Shown piece by piece: positions 1 to 8,268 of a DNA stretch of 64,000 bases. The notes under the pieces were generated by a model. The model saw nothing but the letters and a program-made list of their open reading frames with translations, ran no database searches and had not been told where the DNA came from. Positions within the stretch are counted from its first letter, which is position 1, and every line of letters starts with the position of its first letter. Source of the stretch: an uncultured Oscillospiraceae bacterium (GTDB lineage: Bacteria > Bacillota > Clostridia > Oscillospirales > Acutalibacteraceae); assembly GCA_902465155.1 (NCBI GenBank), contig CABQLY010000004.1:78061-142060 (forward strand), read 5' to 3'. Made by a program: the position numbers and the translations under genes.

Positions 1-3000
1 ATCTACCCCGCTCAGCGCGTCCTCCGCCTTAGCCTGAACCGTTACGGTATTTTTAAAGAGCAGGCCAAAGGTCAACTTGTTTAACAGGGCTTTAAAGCCG
101 TTTTGGTTGTATTGCACCGTAACATTGGTTGGTGCGGCGGTATCTATTTTGTAATTTAAAATGGTGCGGTAAACCTCGCCGCTTTTAGCTTTTAAGAAAA
201 TTTGCTTGCCGCCCTTTGCCGTGTCGCCGGTAAAGGTAACGCTTTGCGAAAAGTTTTGCGTTGTTTCGCTAATGGTATATCCGCTGGCGGCGGTAACGGT
301 AAGGCTGCCGTTGTACCAGCCGTTTTGGTTTGCCGGCGGCAAAATGTACATTTGCTCAGAGGCGTGCCCGTAGGTAATAGAGAACGGAACGCTGCAGGTG
401 CCCGTGTAATTGCCCTTTAGCGTTACAATAACAGCCGCGTGGCCAACATTGGTGTTATTTTCGTAAGAAAGGGTGTACCCCTTACCCAAGGTAAGGCTTT
501 GGCCCTCGGCGGTAACAACAGGCTTCGGCTCAATGCCGGTGCCGGTGTAAAGGTAGGTTTGTAAAATGCCGGTAACGCCAATGTCCCCGGTTGAAACCTG
601 TTTGGGGGCAACGGTAAACTTCCAGCTTGCTGTGCTTAAGGCTGTTTCTCCGGCGTAAATATCATTCTCGGCCACATTTACCGCAACAGTGTAGGTGCCG
701 GCATCTACGGGCAAAGCAACCGCTTGGCCGCTCTCGTTAAAATATTGAACGGTAACGGCCCCGCAATTAATGCCCGATTTTGCCGTAACCGTTGCCGGCT
801 TTGGCTGCCCGTTGTAGGTAAGGCTTGTTGGCGGGGTAAAATTAAAATCGTTTGCGGTAAGGGTTTTCAGCGCCTTTTTAAGCACAATTTTGTTTTTGAC
901 TTTATCCAGCACCGGGGTGAATTTTTTATCATCGCAGTGCAGGCTGGCAAGCGGGGTTTGATTCAAAGTAAGCTTTGTAGTTAAATAGGAGTAGCCAACA
1001 GCGGCCACGGTATCCTCGCCGGTAAGGTTTAACGAAATGTTGCCGCCCGTAAAATTGTAAAAAAGGCTTAGGCACCGCCCGGGGGCAAAGGAGATATTAT
1101 CGGCCTTTTTGCCGCCCTCGGGGCCCGAGGTGTTATTTAACACCGTTACGCTGCAAACCGGTGTATCACTGTAATTGGCAAATTTTCTAAATCCGCTTGC
1201 TACAACATAGTAGGCGCCGTAAATGCCGCCGCCTGCCTCGGCAGCGGAGTTGCCGGTAATGGTGCCGCCCTCCATTTGTAAGCTGTAATACTTACTGCTG
1301 TCGGAGCTGCCCTTTTTGTAATAAATGCCGCCGCCAACCTTTGCCGAATTCCCGGTAATGCTGCCACCGTAAAGGTCCAAAGCGCCCTCACAGTAAATGC
1401 CGCCGCCGTTTTCGGTAGCGGTGTTGCCGGTAATGCTGCCGCCGCGAATAGCCATGCCATTTTCGGTTGCGCAGTAAATGCCGGCGCCGTTTTCGGCCGT
1501 ATTGCCGGTAATGTTGCCGCCGTACATGCGTAATGATTTGGAGTATTGCTTAGCTTTTTCGGTAACAATGCCCCGGCCGGTGGTGCCCGGCGCGTGGGTA
1601 ATTTTTCCCTGCTGCTCGGTTTTAGAACAATCGGTTAGCGTTAAATCGTTGCGGCTGATTGTTATGGCGTCAAAATCGCCGTTGGCAGTAATGCTGTACC
1701 CGTTTAGGCAAAGCGTTACCGAGCTGGTAACCTTCCAGGTGCTGCTTAGGGTAACATTAGTAGTTAAATAGTAGCTGCCGTAGGTTGGCAGGGCGGTTGC
1801 GTTGCTCCAGGGCTCAAAGGTTTCTGCATGGTAAGAAAAATAGGAGCAATCAACCTTTTCTTCATGCTTTTGCGTTGCCCCGCAAAGGCAGTGCGAATGT
1901 ACCGAGGTTAGGTACAAATAATTGTTAATTTTTTCGGGGTTGTACGCGGCCCTGTCAGACCGATCGGCCGTTTGGCCGGCCCAAAACACTAAGCCGTTTG
2001 CAATAACCGGGGCAGTAGTAGAATAAATTGCCGCCGTACCGCCGCTAATATCTACAACGCCGCCGTTAAATGCGGTTTCGGCAATGTAGTCGTAAGCCTT
2101 TGTTTGCTCGTTAAACACGCTTTCGCCGTAAATACCGTAGGCTTTGCCCCCGGCCACGGTGTGGGTTGCGTTAACGGTTAGTTCCCCGTTGTTTACCGTT
2201 ACTTTTTTGGTGCGAATACCGGCAGCCGGGCACGGCCAGCTTTCATCAAACACTTTATTTACCGCTTTTACGGTTACCTTGCCGCTGTTTAGCGTAAGTT
2301 CGCCGGCGAGAATACCGTAGCAGTGGTTTCTGCTTGCGTTTTCGTACGAAACATCTACAGTTAATTCTCGGTTCGCGGGCAAATTAACAGTTAAGGAGGA
2401 GGCCTCAAGCCCAACACAGGTGGCATCGGTGGGGATAATATTTAAGTCGCCCTCGCCCTGCATGGTTACATTGCAGTTGCCCAGCCGCACGCCGTAAGTG
2501 GTATTACTGGTGGTGTTAATGGTGTTGGAGCCTTGCAGTTCCAGATTTAAGTTTACCTTTTCGCCATGAATATATTTAAAGGCATAGACGGCGCCGCCTT
2601 CGTAATTGTTTAATTTAATGGTATACTGCCCGTCGGCGGCGTTTACCTGAATGGCCCAGGACCAGCCACTTAAGGGCAAAGACTTTACATTGCTTTTGGT
2701 AATGCCTTTTTCGGTTCCGTAAACCCAATAATCGGCCGAAAAATCTTTCGTGGTAATTTCAAAGCCGTTTACTTTAAAGGCCTCAATTACGGCGTAACTG
2801 TTGCCGGCCAACGCGGTTACCGGCAATACGCCAAGAATTAACGCCGCGCACAAAACGCTGGCTGTAAGCTGCCGCCCTTTGGTAGAAAAGCACTTTAGGC
2901 TTTTGCCCAACCGGTTAAACAGCAAAAAGAAAGGCAGCAGCACAAGGGTTAATAGGTACTCTGCCCGCTCTTTACCTTGCAGTTCTTTAAATTTATGCAT
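1..3000 (-). CDS. Large exported surface protein with beta-helix repeats and Ig-like (MBG-type) modules; 3' end outside window
   Basis: The frame is open for exactly 1,000 codons from the ATG at 3000 to the left edge, so the C-terminus is missing. A first hydrophobic stretch (residues 16-28) is followed by a signal-peptide core ending TALAG near residue 66, so the protein is probably exported. Around residues 480-610 there are four GGxITGNxAxxxGGGIY repeats of the type that stack into right-handed parallel beta-helices in Pmp-like surface proteins. Residues about 710-790 (YNGQP ... DAGTYTVAV) resemble MBG/Ig-like modules, and another Ig-like stretch follows. The start has only a GGGG Shine-Dalgarno-like run about 10 bases upstream. 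No catalytic motif is visible. An adhesin or wall-associated protein is the likely role. A C-terminal anchor would lie outside the window. Confidence 0.75.
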   Translation of the reverse strand, partial: MHKFKELQGKERAEYLLTLVLLPFFLLFNRLGKSLKCFSTKGRQLTASVLCAALILGVLPVTALAGNSYAVIEAFKVNGFEITTKDFSADYWVYGTEKGITKSNVKSLPLSGWSWAIQVNAADGQYTIKLNNYEGGAVYAFKYIHGEKVNLNLELQGSNTINTTSNTTYGVRLGNCNVTMQGEGDLNIIPTDATCVGLEASSLTVNLPANRELTVDVSYENASRNHCYGILAGELTLNSGKVTVKAVNKVFDESWPCPAAGIRTKKVTVNNGELTVNATHTVAGGKAYGIYGESVFNEQTKAYDYIAETAFNGGVVDISGGTAAIYSTTAPVIANGLVFWAGQTADRSDRAAYNPEKINNYLYLTSVHSHCLCGATQKHEEKVDCSYFSYHAETFEPWSNATALPTYGSYYLTTNVTLSSTWKVTSSVTLCLNGYSITANGDFDAITISRNDLTLTDCSKTEQQGKITHAPGTTGRGIVTEKAKQYSKSLRMYGGNITGNTAENGAGIYCATENGMAIRGGSITGNTATENGGGIYCEGALDLYGGSITGNSAKVGGGIYYKKGSSDSSKYYSLQMEGGTITGNSAAEAGGGIYGAYYVVASGFRKFANYSDTPVCSVTVLNNTSGPEGGKKADNISFAPGRCLSLFYNFTGGNISLNLTGEDTVAAVGYSYLTTKLTLNQTPLASLHCDDKKFTPVLDKVKNKIVLKKALKTLTANDFNFTPPTSLTYNGQPKPATVTAKSGINCGAVTVQYFNESGQAVALPVDAGTYTVAVNVAENDIYAGETALSTASWKFTVAPKQVSTGDIGVTGILQTYLYTGTGIEPKPVVTAEGQSLTLGKGYTLSYENNTNVGHAAVIVTLKGNYTGTCSVPFSITYGHASEQMYILPPANQNGWYNGSLTVTAASGYTISETTQNFSQSVTFTGDTAKGGKQIFLKAKSGEVYRTILNYKIDTAAPTNVTVQYNQNGFKALLNKLTFGLLFKNTVTVQAKAEDALSGVD

Positions 3001-3397
3001 AGTAATGGCCCCTTTACACCCAATTTTACAGTACCATTTTAGCACAAATAGTTGCCTTAAAAATGCCGCCGGCGTGAAATGCAGTTTTTTGGGAGCGAAT
3101 TGCACTGCCCGCCACGCCAAAGGGGCAGCACCTTAGCCCGATGCGCGCACCCGACTAAATACAAACCCACCCTAAAAAGCAACGGTGCCCCCCGCTTAAG
3201 GCTGCCTAAAAAACCACCGAACCCCAAAAGCAAAAAATACACTTAAAAGGGCAAAAAAGCGGTGCCAAAATAACAACCCCAAAGCCAAAGGGCACCTTAA
3301 AAGCAGCGTAAGCCGGCAAGGGGCTTTGGCCAGCCTACCGCAGCGCACCCAAAGCAGCAAAACAGCACCGTCCTAAACGGCAATAACTTAAACAAAG
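3001..3397. other. Intergenic stretch without recognisable gene
   Basis: About 400 bases lie between the surface-protein start and the terminator of the nucleotidyltransferase gene. The sequence is rich in short GC runs and A-tracts. Open frames here have no ribosome binding site and no recognisable protein features. I see no RNA gene and no strong promoter. TAAAAT at 3038-3043 on the minus strand is the best -10-like sequence for the surface-protein gene, but it has a poor -35. Confidence 0.5.
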
Positions 3398-3449
3398 CCC
3401 GCGCTTAGGGCGAACCAACCGTAACGGTTTTGTTCGCCCAAAGCGCGGG
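3398..3449 (-). terminator. Intrinsic terminator after the nucleotidyltransferase gene
   Basis: A long GC-rich stem has outer arms CCCGCGCTT and AAGCGCGGG and inner arms GGCGAAC and GTTCGCC. On the minus strand it is followed by CTTTGTTTAAG. It lies 24 bases past the stop at 3473 and fits the end of the 8093-to-3473 minus-strand gene run. Confidence 0.75.
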
Positions 3450-3472
3450 TTAAAATTTAAAGTAATACGCCG

Positions 3473-4357
3473 TTATAAAAACGGGTAAAGGCCGGCGGCC
3501 GTTTTAGCGTCCAGTGCCGCTTTTAAAACGGGCTTGTCCTCTTTGTAGGTCATACCGTACCATTTATCCTCGGCAATTAAAACCTTAGCGGTTTTTTGGC
3601 CGGATTTAATAAGCTTATCAATTTCAAACGGCAAAAAGAACTCCGACTTTGGCACCGCTATTTTTTCTTTTAAAAAGTCGCAAAAGCCGTCCTCCAAATA
3701 ATCAAACAAATCGGTGGTAAAACCCCACATATTCATGGAAACAACCGTTTCGGGCGAAAGAGCAATGCGCTGCCCGTTAGGGGCGTCGTAACTGCAGTTG
3801 CTGTGAATGGCGGTAAGCTCCTCAATATTGGTTAAATTACCGTCGGCGTTGGTGCGGCACACCCCGCGGGATACAGTGCCGTTTTCGGTTAAGGTGTTTT
3901 TCAGCCGAAAGCCCACCATGCAGTAATCGCCCAAATTAAGGGAGAGATGCTCGTTAATTTGGCGATAGGCCGAGGGGCCGTAATAGTCGTCAGCGTTAAT
4001 GGCCGCAAACGGCTGGTCTACCAAATTGCGGCAGCACAAAACGGCGTGGCCGGTGCCCCAGGGTTTTTCCCGCCCCTGCGGCACGGCAAAGCCTTTGGGC
4101 AGGGCGTCCAACTCCTGAAACGCGTAGCTTACCTCTACCTTTTTTTCAATGCGTTTGCCAACCAGCTCTCTAAAATCCTTTTCAATGGCGTGCTTAATAA
4201 CAAAAACAACCTTATTAAAGCCGGCGTTTACGGCGTCGTGAACCGAATAATCCAGCAGCACTTCCCCGTTTTTACCCAACGGCTCCAGCTGCTTTAAACC
4301 GCCAAAACGGCTGCCCATGCCGGCGGCCATAACCACCAATGTTGTAGGAATACCCAT
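3473..4357 (-). CDS. Sugar-phosphate nucleotidyltransferase family protein
   Basis: This is a 294-residue Rossmann-type nucleotidyltransferase. The N-terminus carries MAAGMGSRFGG followed by K22, the NTP-binding signature of the glucose-1-phosphate nucleotidyltransferase superfamily. NADDYYG near residue 118 supplies the metal-binding aspartate. The length fits a catalytic domain without a C-terminal beta-helix. It would transfer NMP to a sugar phosphate in the cytoplasm; the substrate cannot be told from sequence. It lies downstream of a polyprenyl-phosphate sugar transferase in the same direction, which points to extracellular polysaccharide or wall glycan precursor supply. The ATG at 4357 gives the complete motif at the N-terminus. 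Confidence 0.8.
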   Translation of the reverse strand: MGIPTTLVVMAAGMGSRFGGLKQLEPLGKNGEVLLDYSVHDAVNAGFNKVVFVIKHAIEKDFRELVGKRIEKKVEVSYAFQELDALPKGFAVPQGREKPWGTGHAVLCCRNLVDQPFAAINADDYYGPSAYRQINEHLSLNLGDYCMVGFRLKNTLTENGTVSRGVCRTNADGNLTNIEELTAIHSNCSYDAPNGQRIALSPETVVSMNMWGFTTDLFDYLEDGFCDFLKEKIAVPKSEFFLPFEIDKLIKSGQKTAKVLIAEDKWYGMTYKEDKPVLKAALDAKTAAGLYPFL

Positions 4358-4536
4358 GCTTTATTACCTCGATTATTTTAAAATTTGTTGCCGTCGGCAA
4401 AAGGGCCAACACCCTGCGCATAAGCTGCTGCAGAGGCTTTAGTTTAAGCTCGCAAACGCCCAAAACCCTTTGCCGCAAATTAAGTATACCGCTGTTTTTT
4501 TGCAAAACAATGGCAATTTCTTGCAAAATGCTGTGT

Positions 4537-5955
4537 TTATTTATCGTCGACCGGATTTTCGTTAGCCGGTTCAGGCGGGTTTTTAGGCTCGGCGTCTACA
4601 TGGCCGGCAATGTTGCCAATTTGGCTATCCTCATCCGAAAAGCCCTCGGTGCTTTCCCGCATAAATAAAATTTTAAGGGTCATAATAACCAGCTTAATAT
4701 CTAAAAAAATGGAATAATGCTGAATGTAGATAAGGTCCATATTCAGCTTGTCCTGCGGGCTGGTGTTGTACTTACCGTAAATTTGCGCGTAGCCGGTAAG
4801 GCCGCCCTTTACGCGGTGGCGCAAATCAAACTCCGGCAGCAGCTTGGTGTATTCGTAAACATTCTCGGTTCGCTCCGGCCGCGGCCCCACAAACGACATA
4901 TCGCCCTTTAAAATGTTTAACAGCTGCGGCAGCTCATCTAACCGCAGGGGGCGAATGACCTTGCCTACCGGGGTAATGCGGTCATCGTTACTGGTGGCTT
5001 TGCGCAGCTTTACCTTGTCGGCGTCTACAATCATAGACCGAAATTTTAAAACATTAAAAATTTTACCGTCCTTGGTTACGCGGTTTTGTTTAAAAAACAC
5101 CGGGCCTTTATCGTAAAGCTTAATAGAAAGCGCAATCAGCAAAAAAATTGGGCTGGAAATAATAAGCCCTACGCCGGAAATTAAAAGGTCTAAGGTGCGC
5201 TTAATAATTTGCTGCTCAATGGTAAGGCCGTTGTTGCGGCAAACTAAAATAGGCGTATCGTAAACCTGCGCCTGGTGCAGGCTGTTAATAATAATATCGT
5301 TGCTGGAGGGCAAAAAGTAAATCCGCTTTTTGTTGGCGTAGCAGTAGCGCAAAATCTCGTTTTGCTGCGATTTTTCAAAATTGCAGATCAGCACGGCCTC
5401 GTAGCCGTCAATAATTTTTAAAATTTCGGGCATGGGGCGGTCGGTTAAAACAACCTCGCCAATGTTGTACCGCTGCTTAATGCGGCTCATTTTGTTAATA
5501 ATGTGGGTTTTATCGTCCCGCCCGTCGGTAACGGCTACAATGCGGTGGGCCTTGTAAAGGCTGTAATAAATAGAATCGGCTGCGTGCACCTCTATAAAAA
5601 TTACCACCAGCTGCAAAACGGTGGCCAAAATTAAGGCCAAAGGGTTTAGCAGCACCCGCGCCACCAGCGACAGCACTAAGTACATTAAAATGTTGGTAAA
5701 AAAGGTTGAAAGCGCAATGCTGTAAATAACCTCGTTACGCCGGGTGGTGCCAATTTTAAACCCGCCGTAAAGCGTGCCAAACAGCAGCAAAAACAGGTAG
5801 TAGGTTAAAATAACAACATAGTTCCCCTTGCTGCTGAACAGCGCAATTTGGTAGTTGTTTTGCCAGCAGTTAATAAACACAAAGGAAACCGACATTAAAA
5901 TTAGCACCTTAAGCACCAACATAATGGATTTACGGAATTTCATTAATAAATTCAT
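4537..5955 (-). CDS. Polyprenyl-phosphate sugar-1-phosphate transferase (WcaJ-like exopolysaccharide initiator)
   Basis: This 472-residue protein should start a polysaccharide repeat unit by moving a sugar-1-phosphate from a UDP-sugar to undecaprenyl phosphate at the membrane. The N-terminus has four to five hydrophobic segments (about residues 10-130), then a CoA-binding-like cytoplasmic domain. From about residue 250 comes the bacterial sugar-transferase domain: RTLDLLISGVGL, a membrane hairpin, GPVFFKQNRV, KFRSM, and the end signature LDELPQLLNILKGDMSFVGP followed by RPE. The acidic tail after residue 440 is unique to this copy. It follows dapL by 18 bases and shares its operon. No glycosyltransferase cluster surrounds it. 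Confidence 0.9.
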   Translation of the reverse strand: MNLLMKFRKSIMLVLKVLILMSVSFVFINCWQNNYQIALFSSKGNYVVILTYYLFLLLFGTLYGGFKIGTTRRNEVIYSIALSTFFTNILMYLVLSLVARVLLNPLALILATVLQLVVIFIEVHAADSIYYSLYKAHRIVAVTDGRDDKTHIINKMSRIKQRYNIGEVVLTDRPMPEILKIIDGYEAVLICNFEKSQQNEILRYCYANKKRIYFLPSSNDIIINSLHQAQVYDTPILVCRNNGLTIEQQIIKRTLDLLISGVGLIISSPIFLLIALSIKLYDKGPVFFKQNRVTKDGKIFNVLKFRSMIVDADKVKLRKATSNDDRITPVGKVIRPLRLDELPQLLNILKGDMSFVGPRPERTENVYEYTKLLPEFDLRHRVKGGLTGYAQIYGKYNTSPQDKLNMDLIYIQHYSIFLDIKLVIMTLKILFMRESTEGFSDEDSQIGNIAGHVDAEPKNPPEPANENPVDDK

Positions 5956-5973
5956 TTTTAAAGCTCCAATGTT

Positions 5974-7158
5974 TTATTTTAAAGCCTTTTGAATACGGGC
6001 CATGGCCTCTACCGTGCGCTCCCGATTGCCAAAAGCGGTAAGGCGGAAAAAGCCCTCGCCGTTTTTGCCAAAGCCCTCGCCCGGGGTGCCAACCACATTG
6101 GCCTTTTGCAAAAGCAGGTCAAAAAAGTCCCAAGACTTCATACTGCCGGGGCATTTTAACCAAACATAAGGCGAGTTTTTGCCCCCGGTGTAAGAAATTC
6201 CAAGCTCATCCAGCGCGGTGCAAATAATTTTTGCGTTTTCTTTGTAATAGGCAATGGCCTGCCGCACCTGCTCCATGCCCTCTTTGGTAAATACCGCGGC
6301 GGCGCCAACCTGCACAGGGTAAGAAACGCCGTTAAATTTGGTGGTTTGGCGGCGCAGCCACATACCCTGCAGCCCGGTGCCCTCAAACTCCAGCCCGTTT
6401 GGCACAACGGTGTAGCCGCAGCGGGTGCCGGTAAAGCCCGCGGTTTTAGAGAAGGAGCAAAACTCAATGGCGCATTTTTCGGCGCCCGGAATTTCAAAAA
6501 TGCTGGTAGGCAGCGCGGCGTCCTGCACAAAAACCTCGTAGGCGGCGTCAAACAAAATTACCGATTGATTTTTCAGCGCAAAATCTACCCAAAGCTTTAG
6601 CTGCTCGCGGGAGTAAACCGCGCCGGTTGGGTTATTGGGGGAGCAAAGGTAAATAATATCCCCTTTTGTTTCGCTGTTCGGCACCGGCAAAAAGCCGTTT
6701 TGCTCGTTTGCGTCCATAAACACAATTTCCCGGCCGTCCATAATATTGGTGTCTACATATACCGGGTACACCGGGTCGGGAATTAACACAGTATTATCGC
6801 GGTCAAACAAATCTAAAATATTGCCAATGTCGCTTTTGGCACCGTCGCTAATAAATACCTCGTTTTCCGAAAGGGTTACGCCCTTTTCGGCGTAATGCTG
6901 CAAAATGGGCTGCTTTAAAAAGGCGTAGCCCTGCTCCGGCCCGTACCCGTGAAACCCGGCCTCGGTAGCCATTTCGCGGTTAGCCTGCTCCATTGCCTTG
7001 GTAACAGCCGGCGGCAGCGGACCTTTCACATCGCCAATGCCCATGCGAATAATATCTGCCTGCGGGTTTTGCTCTAAAAACGCCTGCGTTTTTTTGGCAA
7101 TGGTAGAAAACAGGTAGCTTTGTTTAACATTTTGGTAGTTTTTATTAATTTTCAGCAT
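5974..7158 (-). CDS. dapL: LL-diaminopimelate aminotransferase
   Basis: This 394-residue fold-type I PLP enzyme converts tetrahydrodipicolinate to LL-diaminopimelate with glutamate as amino donor, the one-step DAP route used by many Clostridia. Visible markers are the N-terminal MGIGDVKGPLPP segment, GFHGYGPEQGY, SPNNPTGA near residue 173, and the PLP lysine K238 in SFSKTAGFTGTRCGY. The start at 7158 has GGAGGTTT directly upstream, which lies inside the last codons of dapF. dapF and dapL are therefore translationally linked. The substrate of the next enzyme (DapF) is this product, so the pair forms the end of the lysine/peptidoglycan DAP branch. Confidence 0.95.
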   Translation of the reverse strand: MLKINKNYQNVKQSYLFSTIAKKTQAFLEQNPQADIIRMGIGDVKGPLPPAVTKAMEQANREMATEAGFHGYGPEQGYAFLKQPILQHYAEKGVTLSENEVFISDGAKSDIGNILDLFDRDNTVLIPDPVYPVYVDTNIMDGREIVFMDANEQNGFLPVPNSETKGDIIYLCSPNNPTGAVYSREQLKLWVDFALKNQSVILFDAAYEVFVQDAALPTSIFEIPGAEKCAIEFCSFSKTAGFTGTRCGYTVVPNGLEFEGTGLQGMWLRRQTTKFNGVSYPVQVGAAAVFTKEGMEQVRQAIAYYKENAKIICTALDELGISYTGGKNSPYVWLKCPGSMKSWDFFDLLLQKANVVGTPGEGFGKNGEGFFRLTAFGNRERTVEAMARIQKALK

Positions 7159-7160
7159 TT

Positions 7161-8003
7161 TTAAACCTCCATTAGCAGGGTGCCGTCAAAAACAAAATCG
7201 GCTGTTCCCGTCATGTACACGGTGCCGTTGCTGCTCCATTTAATTTTTAAATTTCCGCCCAGCAGCTGCACGGTAATTTCCTCATCCCTTTGGCAAAGGC
7301 CGTTTAACACCGCCGCAACAACAACCGCGCAGGCCCCGGTTCCGCAGGCCATGGTCTCGCCGCTGCCGCGCTCAAAAACGCGCATTTGCAGAGTGGTTTT
7401 GTTCAGCTGCTTAACAAATTCGGTATTTATCCGCTCGGGAAACAACGGGTGATTTTCAAATTCCGGACCAATTTTTTCCAGCGGCAAATTTAAAACATCC
7501 TCACAAAAAATTACCGCGTGCGGGTTGCCCATGGAAACGCAGGTGGCGTACCAATCCTGCCCGGCGGCCGTAATTTTTTGGTGAATAAAGCTTTCGCCCT
7601 CGCTTCGTACCGGAATATCCCGCGGGGTTAAAACCGCCTGGCCCATATCTACCGTAACGCTTTGCACCTTGCCGTTTTGCACGCACAGGTGCAGCTTTTT
7701 AATACCGCTTAGGGTTTCCAGCGTTAAATCTGTTTTTGCGGTTAATCCCCGCTCGTAAACATATTTGCCAATGCAGCGGGTGGCGTTACCGCACATTTTT
7801 CCTTCGCTGCCGTCGGCGTTAAACATGCGCATTTTAAAATCGGCAACCTCTGAATTTAAAATTAAAACAATACCGTCGCCGCCAACACCCTTGTGGCGGT
7901 CGCTAAGCAAAACCGAAAGCTTTTCCGGATTTTGCACCGGCTGCTTGGTGCAATTAAAATAAATGTAATCGTTGCCAAGACCGTGCATTTTTGTAAATTC
8001 CAT
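7161..8003 (-). CDS. dapF: Diaminopimelate epimerase
   Basis: This 280-residue cofactor-independent epimerase turns LL-DAP into meso-DAP for lysine and peptidoglycan. The N-terminus MEFTKMHGLGNDYIY and the two catalytic cysteines C71 (MCGNATRC) and C220 (ETMACGTGA) are present. I place the start at the ATG at 8003, not at an upstream start at 8048: AAGGAAAGG sits at proper distance before 8003, and the family begins at this MxFxKMHGLGNDY motif. A promoter with TTGACC and TATACT lies at 8065-8093. The gene leads the dapF-dapL-sugar transferase-nucleotidyltransferase run. Confidence 0.95.
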   Translation of the reverse strand: MEFTKMHGLGNDYIYFNCTKQPVQNPEKLSVLLSDRHKGVGGDGIVLILNSEVADFKMRMFNADGSEGKMCGNATRCIGKYVYERGLTAKTDLTLETLSGIKKLHLCVQNGKVQSVTVDMGQAVLTPRDIPVRSEGESFIHQKITAAGQDWYATCVSMGNPHAVIFCEDVLNLPLEKIGPEFENHPLFPERINTEFVKQLNKTTLQMRVFERGSGETMACGTGACAVVVAAVLNGLCQRDEEITVQLLGGNLKIKWSSNGTVYMTGTADFVFDGTLLMEV

Positions 8004-8064
8004 TTTTGTTCCTTTCCTTACAAGCGGCAAAGCTTTGCCGCAATACACTACTACAACATTTTAT

Positions 8065-8093
8065 AGTATACTGCAACTGCCAAAAAAGGTCAA
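8065..8093 (-). promoter_or_regulatory. Promoter for dapF operon
   Basis: On the minus strand, -35 TTGACC at 8088-8093 and -10 TATACT at 8065-8070 are separated by 17 bases. This is a near-consensus sigma-A promoter about 60 bases before the dapF start. It lies inside any upstream-extended version of dapF, which supports the later start. Confidence 0.8.
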
Positions 8094-8268
8094 GCAAAAT
8101 TGCCAAAGGCCGCCAAGGTTGCCCCGCAGCCGGCAATGCGCTAAGGCTAAAAGCGCTTAGGGCCCTGCCCCCCACGGCCCGCAAAGCACAAAAGCCCAAA
8201 GCGACAAAATGCCCCGCAGCCCGCAAAATGCCCCGCGGTGCAAAGCTAACCGCCAAAGCACCGCAATA

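Noticed and set aside
1200..1568. Gene in another frame within the surface protein repeats
   Set aside because: The open frame comes from the periodic GGxITGN repeats; the real frame carries the signal peptide and domains.
4272..4526. Separate small gene between nucleotidyltransferase and sugar transferase
   Set aside because: It overlaps the start of the nucleotidyltransferase in another frame and has no recognisable features.
8004..8048. N-terminal extension of dapF
   Set aside because: The family begins at the later methionine, which has AAGGAAAGG before it.
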